The notes under the pieces are model-generated. The model made no database searches. It worked only from the letters and a program-made list of their open reading frames with translations, and was not told where the DNA came from. Made by a program: the position numbers and the translations under genes. From assembly GCA_013397435.1 (NCBI GenBank), contig VZRG01002554.1, positions 1 to 64,000 of the forward strand: DNA of 64,000 nt, in the 5' to 3' direction. This document shows positions 38,501 through 52,200 of the stretch, piece after piece; the stretch's first letter is position 1, and the number at the start of each line of letters is the position of its first letter. The stretch comes from Erythrocercus mccallii. Lineage: Eukaryota > Chordata > Aves > Passeriformes > Dicruridae.

Positions 38501-41500
38501 TCAAAGTCCAGTCACATTTGTTACCAGTTTTGGAAAGCCCAAGAAACCACAGGGTGTTTGCAAATGAAGATACAATAGAACCCAGGTTGGAAAGCACCTG
38601 CTCCCTGTGGTTACCTGGACCAAACCTTGCCTCCCCACAGCCATTTACTGCTGGTGCCAGCTTGCTTATCCCTCATTTGGGCTGCTTAGAGTAAGTGTCA
38701 GCCCACAGAGAGTTATTTGCTGTGTGCTGTAATTCATGAAAGAGCTGAGCTCTGTGTGGGCAGAGTCCCAGGAGAGCTGTGAGAGCAGCCAGCTTTTACA
38801 CACACCTCCCACGGATGCAGGAGACCTTCAGTGATTCCCTCCACCCTTCCCCCTGCCAGTTTCTCCAGGAATGCCATGCACAGAGCTCATCTGCACTGCA
38901 AAATCAGCTGCTTTGAAGGCAGTGCTGTGATCCTTCACATAACACCTGTTACCAAACTAGAGGGAAAGGTATCAGGAGGCAACAGGAATTCATCCTGCAG
39001 CTTGGCAGCGCCCAAGGAAATGTCCTGCACTGCAGGAATGAATACTGCTGTCACCTAAAGAATCACTTTCAAATCTGAAAGTGATACAAGTCATTAGTTT
39101 TCAAACTCTGGACTTCTTTGGGTCTGCACATTACTTCAGACAGGTCCAAAGAGCAATTCCAAAGTCTGACTTTCGTTGTTGTACTTGCAATCCAAGTGAG
39201 GAATGGTGTTTTACTGGAAGCTAAAGAGTTGGGAAATCACTGGCAGAAGTGCAAAGGGCAATTTTGTGTCCTGTCATGGCAATATGGCTTCTTTCCTTCT
39301 AGAAACAAATGACATCTGGAACATCCACAATCATAACAAACACCTGACAGTTTAGCTCATTTAAGAATCCAGAACTGGAAATTTCATTCTGCTTCATAGG
39401 CAGACTCTGAAGTATTTCTGATATGGGCTCTGTCATCCTGTCAGGACAGCTTAGCTGATAATTGGGGTTTCCTGGGTTTGCCCACCTGCTTTGAGGCTTT
39501 CTGGCTTCCAACATGACCGAGCTACACAAGCCTGCAGCACAGAGGGAAATGCCTCGGGAGAGCACTGCCAGGGATGGCAGCTCCACCTGGCTCTGTTCCC
39601 CCCAGCCTCTGGTCCTGGGCTCCTGTAAGGCTGGGGTCTGAAGTGAGGCTCCCCAACAGCCCCACACCAAGTCAGCTCAGTCTCTCTTACCAACCCCCAA
39701 AGTTCTTTTACTGTGCTGTGTCTGCACATGGGTGCTTTTTGTACTCGCACCAGGCTGAAGCACTTGCCTCAGACATGCCTTACTCAGAAGGTGACAGTTT
39801 CATGTGGGGTCAGGAGAGTGCAGTATGTTCATGATTTCATTTAAATCCAACTTAAACCTATCTCTCTTGAGACCTGACAGCCAGAATCAAAAACTGCCTT
39901 TGGAAATCTTCCTTTGTAAAACCAGAATATAACAAAGAGGACACTTTTTACTTTAAAAGGAACATGTTCTAACCTTAAAGATGAGTCCCCTTCTTGCCTG
40001 ACAAAAAAAAAAGATCCCAGAAAATGTTCAGGTAATGTGAAGACACACACAGTTTTCACAATTTATCCTGTTGGGGTTTACTCACCTCTGTGTCTCTGAA
40101 TCTGTCCTCATAGTCCAATCTATCCTTCTCTACAGATGTAAGCTTTAATTTCAGAGTGGAAATCTCTGCCATAAGATCCAGCTTCTGAGTTTCAAGGGTT
40201 GTTCTGCTTAAAAGCTCCTGATTCAAGATAAAGAGGAAGAGAATGGAATTATTTACCCAAGGGGAAGAAACCAGTAATTTATTTTGACAGCTAAAGGTCT
40301 CCTTCATGGGGAATAGCATCACCCTCATCCTTGCACTATGTGAAGCCCTGAGACACAGCTAGTATCCATCTGACAGATTCCAGGCACCTAGGATGCATCT
40401 GGGATCCACGAGGGCACTATCATGGGCTGGTTGCCAGGACAAGAGAAAAGCCTGTCTGTCATCACAGTCTCTCTGGGCAGCAAGGGGCTGTAAAGGGAAT
40501 CCACCCATCCTGCCAGAGGCTTTAATCTAAGGCTCTTTGAAGTCCAGTAGGGAAGGACTCAAAGGAGAGCAGAACTGGATTCCTGCAGTGTAAAGCAGCA
40601 CTGACATTATTTATCACAAAGACTTTAAAGCCAATATGGTATAAAATTATCCTTAGTTAAGAGACATCAAGGGCTGCGACACCTTGAAGGGCACTACTCT
40701 CACCAAAGTTTGTTAAGACAGAAGGAAGACAAAACAGGGCAGACGTGGAGCTGTGAAATACCTGCTGCAGCATCTCCTCCGTGGCATTCAGCTTCTCCCT
40801 GTGCTCCTCCAGGCAGAACTCCAGATCTCGGATCTTTTCTCCTTGGGCCTCCACCTGGTCTGTAAGCACACTTACCTGGACAGCAAGAAAAAAGTGATGC
40901 ATGTTTAACATCTTGCACCTGTGCTATATGTGTCAGCTGAAGAACTGCAGGTGAGCAAAAGTGCTGGTTGTGCCAAAGATTAACTGGGACCATGCAGGGA
41001 GGAAGAGCTCTGCAGTGAACACAACACTTGGCAAAGGGAACAGGAGAAGAGAGAAAGCTCTCCCCTCACACTTACTAGAATTTCAGCCTAAGTTCTGGCA
41101 GACACGTTGCAGTTCTGCAGCTCCCCTCCTCAAGGGAAATTTTCACAAGGAGTGGCTGATGCATTTCACTACCAATAATTATGCCTTTGCTGTGACAATG
41201 CATTAACCCATTAGCTCCTACCTTAACTACCACATAAACCTTGCTGCTTATAATTTATTCTCCTTCCCAAGTGATTGCACACAGTGTACCATAACAAGCA
41301 CTTCCCCTTTTCAGAACAATAAAAGCAAAGGAGGTTAAAACACACAGCCAGAGGCTGGGTAAGACCAAGACAACATTTTTAAGACTGCAGACAGATTCCC
41401 ATTTTGCCTTTTCTGAATGAATTTTATAATTTTCAACAGGCTCCTCCTGCAGTACTGCTGGGAAGGAGGGTGAGCTGCCTAAAGCAGAGCTCAGTGCTCA

Positions 41501-44500
41501 CAGCCCCTGGGCTGGGTCCACATCAGGGAACGCCACCTGTGCAGTCCAAGGGGTGCCAGGTATTCCTGGCTCCAACAGCAAGAGGAAGCCAGCAGCCAGA
41601 GCAGCCTGGGCTGACCCCATCCAGCCCAGCAGCACGTGAGCATGACCACCAAGGAGCTGCTTGTCTCCTTCTGTCCACTGGCCAGTCCTGCAGCTTTTGT
41701 CACCTTTCCTAAGAACAGGACAACTGTCTCCTGACACAGACATCATGTGAATGGCCCTGGGAAATGGTGATCTTAAGGATACACGTGGATGTAAGTAGGT
41801 GGCTGCTCCACAGACCTGCTCCACTAACAAAATTCAAAGAGAACAGATACACAAACAGAAAGATCTTTAGATTTTTCCTGCAATCTAAATTCACACCTTT
41901 CCCTAATCTCGGTTAACTCTCACATACCAGCAAGTCTTCTGAACACTGTCCAAGACATTATAACTCCAAATAAATCCTCATAGGTTTTATCACATACTAT
42001 GAGACAGTCTTGTGGATGCAAGAGCAGAAAAAAATAATTGGGGTGACAACTCACTTGCAGAACAAGAGATTCCTTATCATTTTCCAGACGAGCCAGCCTT
42101 TCTTGATAAACATCTCCATTCCCAGATATGTGTCCATTAGTCTGGAAAAGACCACAAATATTGCATAGTCAGGTGTTGTGCCACAGTGTCATCCATCAAA
42201 ACGCTTAATGAGCATTTTTAGTCTGCACAGTTTAAGAACAGGTTTGAAGTATTCTCCAGCCCCCTAAGGGTTACAAATCAAATACACCGTCAATAAAGGA
42301 CACACGACCACCATTCAGGAGAGAATTGTTCAGGGGCTTAAAGATGAGAAAGGAAGAACCTTCTGGTGACCCAGTTCTGCAAAATTCACTTACTGTGCAA
42401 TCAGCATTTTGCTAACAGAACTTGGACTCATTGCTATACAACACTAAGCTATACTTGCAAAGAGACAAATACCCTGAGACATTCAGCAAGTGAAAAAAGC
42501 CGAACATACAATCTACAAAATGTGTATTATGCTTCTTGCAAGTCATACACACAGTCAGAGACATCCTTTTACATCAGGCACATTCTGTTGGGTATGGGTG
42601 AACGTCTGCACTCTAAACACATCTTTGTAAAGCTGCCTGAGGCTAGAGAGAAACAAGAATACACGTTAATGCTATCAGAGAGTTCAGAGGAATCAGCAAC
42701 TTTCTTCATAATAACTTCAATGCTCTTGAGCAGTGGGAAGGATTTTATTCTATCCATATTCAAAGCTGTCTCAAAGCACTTCGTGATCCATGCCACAATC
42801 AGATCTCAGCTCAGAAAAGGAAGTCTTGCTCCCATCATGGCATAAATTGCTTACAGGAGTCTGAGAAGCAGCTCTGAAATCCAGGGTGCTCAGCAGAGAC
42901 ACCCAACAGTGTTTAGGGGCCCTGATTTCCTCCTGAATATGTGATGAAAAGGAACTGGGTGACTGATCCTGGTGCCCCCGTGAGCCTCCAGCAAAACCTT
43001 GCCTTGAGAGGCCACCACCACTCAGGAACTCCAAGCCTCCAGCTCCTGTTTGGAATCTCCCTTGATTACAGAGGATACCTCAGGAAACCTCTTGGCTAAA
43101 ACTCCTTTTCTAAGTTACTCCTTTTCTAAGTCACTCCTTTTCTAAGTCTGATGTTGGGTGGTGGGAGAAACTGCTTTGTTTGAGCCTGAAACAAAACTCC
43201 CTCTAGCATCACCTAAAGATCTGACATAAAGCAAAGAGGAGGAGGTAAAAGTGTTTGACCTCACCTCAGCGCTCTCAAGAAATCAGGCTGTGTCCTGACA
43301 AGTTCTTAAATCACTGAGTAGTACCAAAAGTGTCTCCCAAGCATGAAATTTCACTTGGTGACCATAATATCTCCCCTGAAATTTGCTCCACCAGACTAAG
43401 AAAGGATGCTCTCTAGTAATTTGTACCAGTAACTCATCATAATGATCTGAATTATGACCCTGTATCTGAACTATTTAGCAGCAAAATACTAAGCCACCCA
43501 GATACTAAACCCCAGGGCAAATAACCCTAAACTTCTTGCCATATTTTCCCCCAACCTCTACCAGAATTTAGCTCATGCCATTCAAGATCGGTGAGATCTT
43601 CCATTTTGTAACACTTCAATTTACGTGAAAAAATTCAAAGTGAAATAAACCATTTAGCTGTTCAACTAGTAGATTATGCTTCAGATTTTGTGACCTGAGT
43701 TGTTTGTGAAAACAAGACTGAGAGTTTTGTCTACTTTAGCTTCTCTGCAACTCCCTTGTCCTTTAAGTCCTCCAGTAAATCTCAAGCACTTAGCCTGCAC
43801 ACGAACACCATCTGTATTTTGCAATATACAGCACATTTATCAGTCTGGTGCATGTGTCTGATGTAGGAAAGTGGTATCCATCCCTCATTACAGGCAGCAG
43901 AGCTGCAAAGACACCTCTTCATGCCGCTGGGGCTAACATGGAATTCCTTGCCAAAGCACAGACACGACTCCCTGCCTCTCAACCACCACATCAACACCTG
44001 AACCACTGACCCCCCCTGATAGCTCCAGTCAGCATAACCAGACACAAATTAACTCAAACCAAAGACTGCAGGAAGAAAATGTGGGGAGGGAAGTCTTGGA
44101 TTCACAGCACGATTAAAATGTCTGCAAAAACCAACGAGGTGTGAAAGCAGAACATTAGTCATTGTGCACAGCATCTTGCCAAGACACCTTTGTTGTTAAA
44201 CTCCGTTCACATTTCTCAGGAAAAATCCGCTTGGTTCAGCATGTCAGCCTTGGCTTTAAAGTAGGAGCGTTTGGAGAGGGAGAGTTCAGGCTGCAGCTGC
44301 ACACTGCTATTAGAAAGAGGTGATGGGAACCCCAAAAAGGACAAGTGCAAAGGCTGTCACCCACAAAACAAAAACTAGTGCTAATAGAATCACAGCCTCG
44401 TTAAGGCTGGAAAATACCTCTAATACCATCAAGCCCAAACATCAACCCAGCTTCACCACCACGTTCACCATTAAACCATGTCGTCAAGTGCCATATCCAC

Positions 44501-46198
44501 ATATTTTTTAAATCCCTCCAGGGAGGGTGACTCCACCACATCCCTGGGCAGCCTGTTCCAATGTTTAATAACCCCTTCAGGAAAGAAATTTTTCATAATA
44601 TCTGACCTAATCCCACTCCTGGTACAACTTGAGGCTATTTCCTCTCATCCTGTCAAACACTTAGGGCAGTACATCTATTCTTTGGGAGAAACCTTGCAGA
44701 TCTCTTTTCTGGGTATTGCCAGAAATATTTTCTAAAATCTAAAACCAGACCTCATGTAGCACACCAAACCCAGAATTTTCTGTGTACAACACAAGAATTT
44801 GCTTTTTGCCTGAAGTGTTGTATCTTCTGTATAATACCTGTGACTGACTCTTAATTTGAGGTATGAAAAGGCAAGAAAGCCCCTGACTTTGGTTTCAGTG
44901 GAGAAAATAATGATAGTGGGAGAATGGATGATAGAGAACAACCAGAAAGACCATGGCAGCTATTTCCAAGAGCAGCAGCCTGAGCACTGCTTACAGTGGT
45001 GCACACACCCAGGGCCTGCAGGCACTGGACACACGACACCTTCCCAGATCTTTGCTCTGGACTGTCTTCAAAGGNNNNNNNNNNNNNNNNNNNNNNNNNN
45101 NNNNNNNNNNNNNNNNNNNNNNNNNNNNNNNNNNNNNNNNNNNNNNNNNNNNNNNNNNNNNNNNNNNNNNNNNNNNNNNNNNNNNNNNNNNNNNNNNNNN
45201 NNNNNNNNNNNNNNNNNNNNNNNNNNNNNNNNNNNNNNNNNNNNNNNNNNNNNNNNNNNNNNNNNNNNNNNNNNNNNNNNNNNNNNNNNNNNNNNNNNNN
45301 NNNNNNNNNNNNNNNNNNNNNNNNNNNNNNNNNNNNNNNNNNNNNNNNNNNNNNNNNNNNNNNNNNNNNNNNNNNNNNNNNNNNNNNNNNNNNNNNNNNN
45401 NNNNNNNNNNNNNNNNNNNNNNNNNNNNNNNNNNNNNNNNNNNNNNNNNNNNNNNNNNNNNNNNNNNNNNNNNNNNNNNNNNNNNNNNNNNNNNNNNNNN
45501 NNNNNNNNNNNNNNNNNNNNNNNNNNNNNNNNNNNNNNNNNNNNNNNNNNNNNNNNNNNNNNNNNNNNNNNNNNNNNNNNNNNNNNNNNAAATACTTGAT
45601 TGAACAGCAACTGCAAGCATATTTAGGGCATTTGGTAGTTCTGGATCAAATTTGTATCATTTAAGTCAATAAAGGAGTAACATACTTTACTAGCTGCCTA
45701 AGAAAGGCTTTCCATTTCCCAAAGAAGGCTCTTTTCATCAGCAACTTAAAATCCGTCTTCAATTAAGAAGCTAGATTTTGCTTGTGTTTTCAATGTTAGT
45801 GACTAATTGCAAAACACTACATGGGAAGAGAATGCAGATTTACCAATACCGATTTGAATCCTAAAAACAAAAGGACAGTTGTCACAATGCCACTGAGGCT
45901 TTGCAGAAGTCTGAGGTCAAGCATTTACTTAAAATGCCTTGTAAGATCAGACCCAGTGCACTTATAAACTCTGCAAGATCAATCCACAGCTAATCTGATA
46001 AACATGCGTGTAAAGCTTTGTCTGTAATCATCTAAGTGTAAAAATCCATGCTGCTCTGGAGGGAATTATTCCTGTGGTAAGTAGATGCATCACCAAACTT
46101 TCACAGCTTGCCTGCCTTCAATCTTTAATCCCTTTTCCCTGGAAGTGAGCTAGCATTCCAAACTGCAGGAACATTTCTAGTGGCTGCTGGTTTAAACC

Positions 46199-46236
<38 letters not shown>

Positions 46237-49200
46237 TCAATTTCCTCTCAGTTGCTGAATTCTCCTTTCAAAAATAAACCTCATTTTTAGCCTACCACAG
46301 CTGATACCCTCATTTTCCTTCATTTTCTCCTCTGCTTTGGAGATGAAATAAGCAGCAAAAACATACTGTTCTTGTTGTATGTGCAGTTTGGTTTGTATAG
46401 AAGGAGCTGCCACTCCACAGCATCATTTCCCTGTACAGCAGATTGCACTGACTGTTTTGACCACCACAGTCAAGTCAACAGTTGGGAAAGTGAGCCTTTC
46501 TCAGCACCTCTTTCCTGACCATCTGGAGTTAAATTAGAGCTCATCAACATGCTTACTGGTTCAGATTATTACAATACACATTACCTATGCTCAGTTAAAC
46601 AAAGCTGCTGCTGCTCTGCTTGTTCCCTCACTCAGCTTTAGAGCCCCTTGCAAGAGGAACCTCCGGCCTCAGCTACCTCAGCATCACTTGGTGTGCCTTG
46701 GGCAGCCTCCGGGTTTCCCAAGCCAAGTATCCACCACCTGTGATACGTCAGCTTTACCCTCTGTCAGCATCAATCCCATCCCAAATTCATACTGGTCATA
46801 CTGTCTGAGCTGGTGTGTAACAAGCTTATGTGGGAGCCCACCTCTGCCCTCCCAAACCAGCCTCTCCTGCATTTCCCGCTTCCCTGCTCGGAATATTTGC
46901 AGCCTGTTCCACATGCTCTAGCAGCACACCTGCTGCTAAGCTTCTCCTAAAGTTTACAGGTTACTTCCTCTGCAGAGAATGACAAGGGGAAAAATAAAAA
47001 CAACCACAAACCCACTCAGAGTCCCCCCCGTATTATATTTTAAAGACTTCACTACAACAAAAGTGAATTCTGAAAGAAAAGCAGCTGCACGCAGCCCTTC
47101 ACTCAGGCATTTACCTGAAACATTTTGTAAGCATAAATAACACGCTGCTGAAGAGGGAAGATGCAACCTTTCCACAATACTCCGTTTCCTCAACAGCAGC
47201 CCAGCTGGTGCCTGGTACGGGAGAAGGATGAGAGGCTCATTCCCAGCGTTGCCCAGCTATGGCTTGTCACTGGGAGAAATGCAGGAGCCAGCACCAGAAG
47301 AGATCTCCTTACCTTATTTAGCCACACGCAGTGCCCGTGAATGTCCCAGCTATACTCCATGCTGGTCATGACTGTTCTCATGCATTCACGGACGCCAGAA
47401 GCCGAGGCAGAGGGCTCCGGGCTCCTCTGAGCCGAGGTTAAGCGACAGCAGGTCCCCTCGCCCAGGCGAGGATGGAGGCGAGCGGAGCGGGAGACGTGGG
47501 AAGCAGCAGCGCTCCTCAGGCGGAGCAAGCAGCTCTGGGGAATTAACACATCAAAGCCCGGCACGAAACTCCTCCAACCCGGCACACACAGGAGGAGAAT
47601 GCAGGCAGGGAGGGGCAGAGCAGCATAAACCTGACCGGGAGCAAGGACTGCCCCACGCAGGTGTCACCCGGCCATCTCCGCCCTCGCTCTTGTCACCAGC
47701 GCTGCCCCCTCCTCCGGACCCTCCCGGGAAGCGTCCGACCCAAGAACACAGGAGAAAAGAGCAATTCCCACCCCTCCACCTGACCGCAAAGTAAACGGGA
47801 GGGGCTTTCCTAGCAATTGTAAAAGCCGCAGGAGCACATCTAATTAATTCAGTTGTAGACGCCAAGAAAAAATGGAAGAAAAAGTTGACTCAACTGTCCC
47901 AGGTCTCACAAGTGGCTTGTCCCAAGTTTATGTCATACTTTGAAATGATGTACCAAGCCACAGTAACAACCAACCTCTGTCCTCGGGTTCAAGTTTCAAT
48001 TGACCCACCACCAGCAGCAGCATGACAAATTCTTAGTATTTTTGACCACAGAGCCCAGCTCCAAGAGTCCTCTGATTATCTCAAAAATCAGTTTTATTAT
48101 TATAATGAAACGTCTACAACTACCACTGATAGCGAAAAATATCAAAACCATGAATGCTAAATAACTCCAGAAATATCAGGAGAGCAAAAGACGAGCAGAA
48201 GCTGTACTTTTGAAGCCAAACTGATTCATTCTGGTTTCAGAATGGTGATTTTTGATGGGTTGTTCTTACTGCCAAAGAACTCATTCCCGATGCACGAAGA
48301 TGCCACGCCTAGGCATACCCTAAAGGAGCCCCTATTATCTTCCAGTGTTAAAAGCACACCAATCTGGATGATCACCTTTAGCAAGGAGCAGGGTCCTGTG
48401 TTTCCAGAACTTTGGGAGGTGGACCTCTCAGGGACAAAACGCATTGCCAGTAGGGAGGAGATGATGACAGGCTGACACAGTATCACAAGACTCCTTTCAT
48501 ACTGCAACTTGAGGAGAGATCTCAAACTGTTTGGTGTTAACACCCTGGTGCCACATATTAGCATAGGACCCTTTGATACCTAAACTCAACATAAGCAGAA
48601 GCTGAATCAAATGACTCCACTGTACACCCACACCAGGATAATCAAACAACAGACTTGGGATTGAATATAAGATTTTTTTTTTCCCCACGAGTAAGAGATG
48701 ATTTCTGGTAAACTAAACTGCTTCCTCCACTTGGGAATCACCCAAGTCCAAATATGTCAGCATATCTCTATGACTATCCAGCAAGGAGAATTTCTCTCTA
48801 AAAGCTAATATCCCCTCATATTAACTCCCATGACTCTCAGCTACTCTCTGGAAGAATCAGCTTAAAGAAAAAATGTCAAAATCTGAAGCTGGTCTGTGAG
48901 GCAGCAGCAACACACTGGATTGCATGAGCAACGATGGATACCTCAGCTCAACCATCATCCTGAAATGAGCTGAAAATGTTCTGTGGTTGGACTTCATGAT
49001 GATCTTAAAGGTCTTTTCCAATTTTAATGATTCTATGATTCTACATGATTCAAGAAACCTTTGGAGGCCATAAAGTTTTGCTTGATCCTACATCAATTTC
49101 AAAAATTCACTTATGGAGTGAAAATAAATTATTAAAATATGCCTTGTAATATATATATTTAAATTCAGAAAGTCGCTTCCAAAGCTAAAGTCACAGCTGC

Positions 49201-52200
49201 ACTTGCTGTGGGTTTTAAAGAAAAAATATTATGTTATCCTAGCTCTTTCACTTCAGGGGCACATCCTTTAAAGAGGAGAAGGCACACACCAGGACCCACA
49301 AACACAAGTTCAGATGAGGTGCACGGGGAAAATGGCTCTGAGGTGTGGGAAGTCACTGTCCACCCACTCCTACCCTTCACTCTTGTTTTTAACAAGACAC
49401 AGTTGGTTACTTCTTTCTGGGAAGGTTGTTGCATAAGATGTATTTTTAAAAAAATGCAAAAAAAACCCCAACCACTTTCAAGAAAAGTAATAACCAGAAG
49501 GAAAACTGTCTCTTGTTTGTTTCAGCTGAAGAAAAACTGGAGCAACACTCATGGCTGGGAGCAAGGTTTGCAAGAATTACTCTTCAAGAGATGGATCTAT
49601 CAGCTTCCAGCTGGACACAACAGGGCTGCCTTGGTCTTGCAAAATGTGGAATTTTGTTTAAAATGGTTTTGCTACTGGTGCTGATGTTAGAGATTACTCA
49701 CACACTGCCTGTACTGAAGCCAGAAGCTCCATTTTCACAGAGTAAAGCACATGCCTTATTAAGGTGTACATTGAAATACACAAAACATTTCTGCTGACCA
49801 AGAGTATTCTGAAAAAACTCCAGAACTTTGTGACAGTTATGACCTGGCTATGGATTTCAGGCCTGGTTCCCAGTGAAAGCATGGAGTCCAAACATGTTTG
49901 AGCTCAGAAAGGTCTCAGCCCCTTTCCAGACTTGGAACAAATGGCCTCGTCTTTAGTTTCACCCCTAACATTCACCATTTGCACATGGAGACATGAGCAG
50001 GGTTTCAGCAGCAGAGATCAGGTCTGAGCTGCAATGACATGTTACGGTTAAACTGACTTCTCTGTGCAGCAGAGAGCTGCATGTACAACTTTTCCCAGCT
50101 CCCCTTGGGGACCACATGATGAATTCTGTTGGAAGAGCTGTGCCAGATGTCCGGGCGCTGTATGTGTGCTCTGGTGTCACGTGGCCATCTGGCACCCACC
50201 CATTAAAAAAACAAAAAGCAGCACGAGGTGTTTTAATCCACTGGCCCTTTTTGAGTACTTGCACAACACACTGAGAGGAGCAGAAAGGAAGAGGATCAAG
50301 GACACATGGCAGCCCATTCTGGCATGGCAGGACTGAATGCTCTGCCCTATTTTACAGAAACTTTGAGTGACTGCTGTCATCCCCTTTTCCCAATGTGGGC
50401 ACCAGTGGCTTGGCTGCAGGAGGTAGGGGAGGACTTTCCTCCTGTGACACACTGTCTGGCAGCAGCAAACAATATTTTTGTTTTCCTCTGAGACACAGGA
50501 GGCTTGCTTACAGCCCCACATGGGATGTCACACATCAGTTCCAGCATCCTAGGGGATGCAACTTCATGCATGGAGGATTAAACCAGTTTCAAACAAAGAA
50601 GGTGTCTGCCCTTCCTCTGTAAGGGGGGGCATAATTACAAAAAACCTTCCTGCAAATTACCCAGGCACTTCATGTGACACCTCCCTGCTCAGACAGGGAC
50701 TGGTGACACCGGTGACATCTGCAAATCCTGTAGCTGTAGCACACTTGAAATGGAATGTTAAGTTTTTCCTACAAGGGGCTTTAAGGATGACAGAGAATAC
50801 AGGGTAATACTTTGAGGCAGAATAAAGAGTAATTGAGGCATAGACGGAATAGCAATTTTCTGCAATCTTTGGTACTCACAACCCCTGCACATCTTTTCCA
50901 GTGGTTGGGAGGTACTAAACTGAACGGCACAACAGAGCCTTTCCTCTCCTACTGAGCCCATGGGTGCAATAAAAATCCACTGCTGTCTCACTGCCATTAG
51001 GTGATCCACATAGTGTGGGTCTGACGGGCCCCATTTCAGACCCCACCAGCCAGGCACCCCAAAATCACACATCTGTCATCACAAGGGGCAATGACTGGTC
51101 TCCACCTCATTAATCTCAGCAGGCATTGCAGCCTCCGCCATGCTGCTGGGCTCCTTTACTCCAGCATAACCTGCAGGGGACCAGCACCACTAAACATAGC
51201 CTACAGATGACTGTGAACACCATGGGAGAGTGCAGTTTCCAAGACTGTTTATCTGGCATATTTTTTTGTTTATCAAGGCCATAGTTGCATGAAACCTGTT
51301 ATGGCCACAGAGAACAGTGAGTAGTTACAGCGATGTTCACAGCTGTATGTTACACAGGCAGGGAATGCTGATGTTAGCGGGAGCTCTGCCTGTTTTAAAG
51401 ATCTGACTTCAATGTCACTCCTGGCTCCTCCTCCTGATCTCAGCGTTGGCTGCCACACTTTGACAGTGGGGGTGAGATCCAAATCCCACTGGAGGCAGTG
51501 GGAGAGCTCCCACGTGCTTCATTAAGTTTCAAGCATTTCCAAATGAGTAGCTCAAAGCAAAGATTTAAAAAAAGGAAAAAGAAGGCTCTCCCTTCAGATC
51601 TTTCTGCAAGGGCTACAGTAGCAAGTGCAAGGTGCCCATCTGTCCCTGCATTGCTGTGCTCAGCCCCCAGGACAGCAGATGGCACAAAGGGTTGTTGCCC
51701 AGTGCCAGCCGCAGCAAACGCAGTCCTGCACCCAGCAGTCCTCTGGGCTCCGACTGAGCACTGAGATCAATCCACTTGTCGAGATAAAAATGCTTTCTGT
51801 GACATCAGCCATGACTTCAGGGAGACCGAGTCCTTCCCAGGGCCTGCAGTGCCCATCCTGGGAAGGGAGCAGGCGATGGTGGCCGTCTCTCCCAACAGCA
51901 GCGGCACACGAGGCACGCAGAACACACAGCCACCACAGTACTGCAGCAGCCCCAGCCTTCACCAGGGCTGGCACCCCAATTCCAGCAGCATGATGTCACC
52001 TTGGCCAACACCCAGCGTGTGACACAGCAGGAGCCGGCCGCGGCTGCAGGATGGATTTGATAGAATATGCTGAAGTGCCCACCCGCCACTGTCACTGTGA
52101 CACCTGCGGTGAGGCTGGCTTCAAAACCGAAACGTGGCCTCCGGGAGCAACTCCTGAATTCCACTGCTGGAGCGCCCCCAAAACCTGCACACAGCCGAGC

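Larger units (their letters stand above)
35036..42054 (-). other. Introns between coding exons 3 and 7
   Basis: It includes a 4.5-kb intron (35615-40085) with one CR1 at 36388 and otherwise unique AT-rich DNA. The 1.2-kb intron 40876-42054 precedes the exon that starts with GTAAGT. Confidence 0.75.

Noticed and set aside
42366..42845. 159-codon plus-strand frame
   Set aside because: Random-looking composition in an intron, antisense to PPFIBP1, no recognisable motif.
44856..45664. Apparent frames of 180-250 codons running through the N gap
   Set aside because: Most of each is unknown sequence; they are artefacts of the gap.
49208..49684. 158-codon plus-strand frame in the large intron
   Set aside because: No domain, no paralogue I recognise, and adjacent to a CR1 fragment; expected by chance in a window this long.
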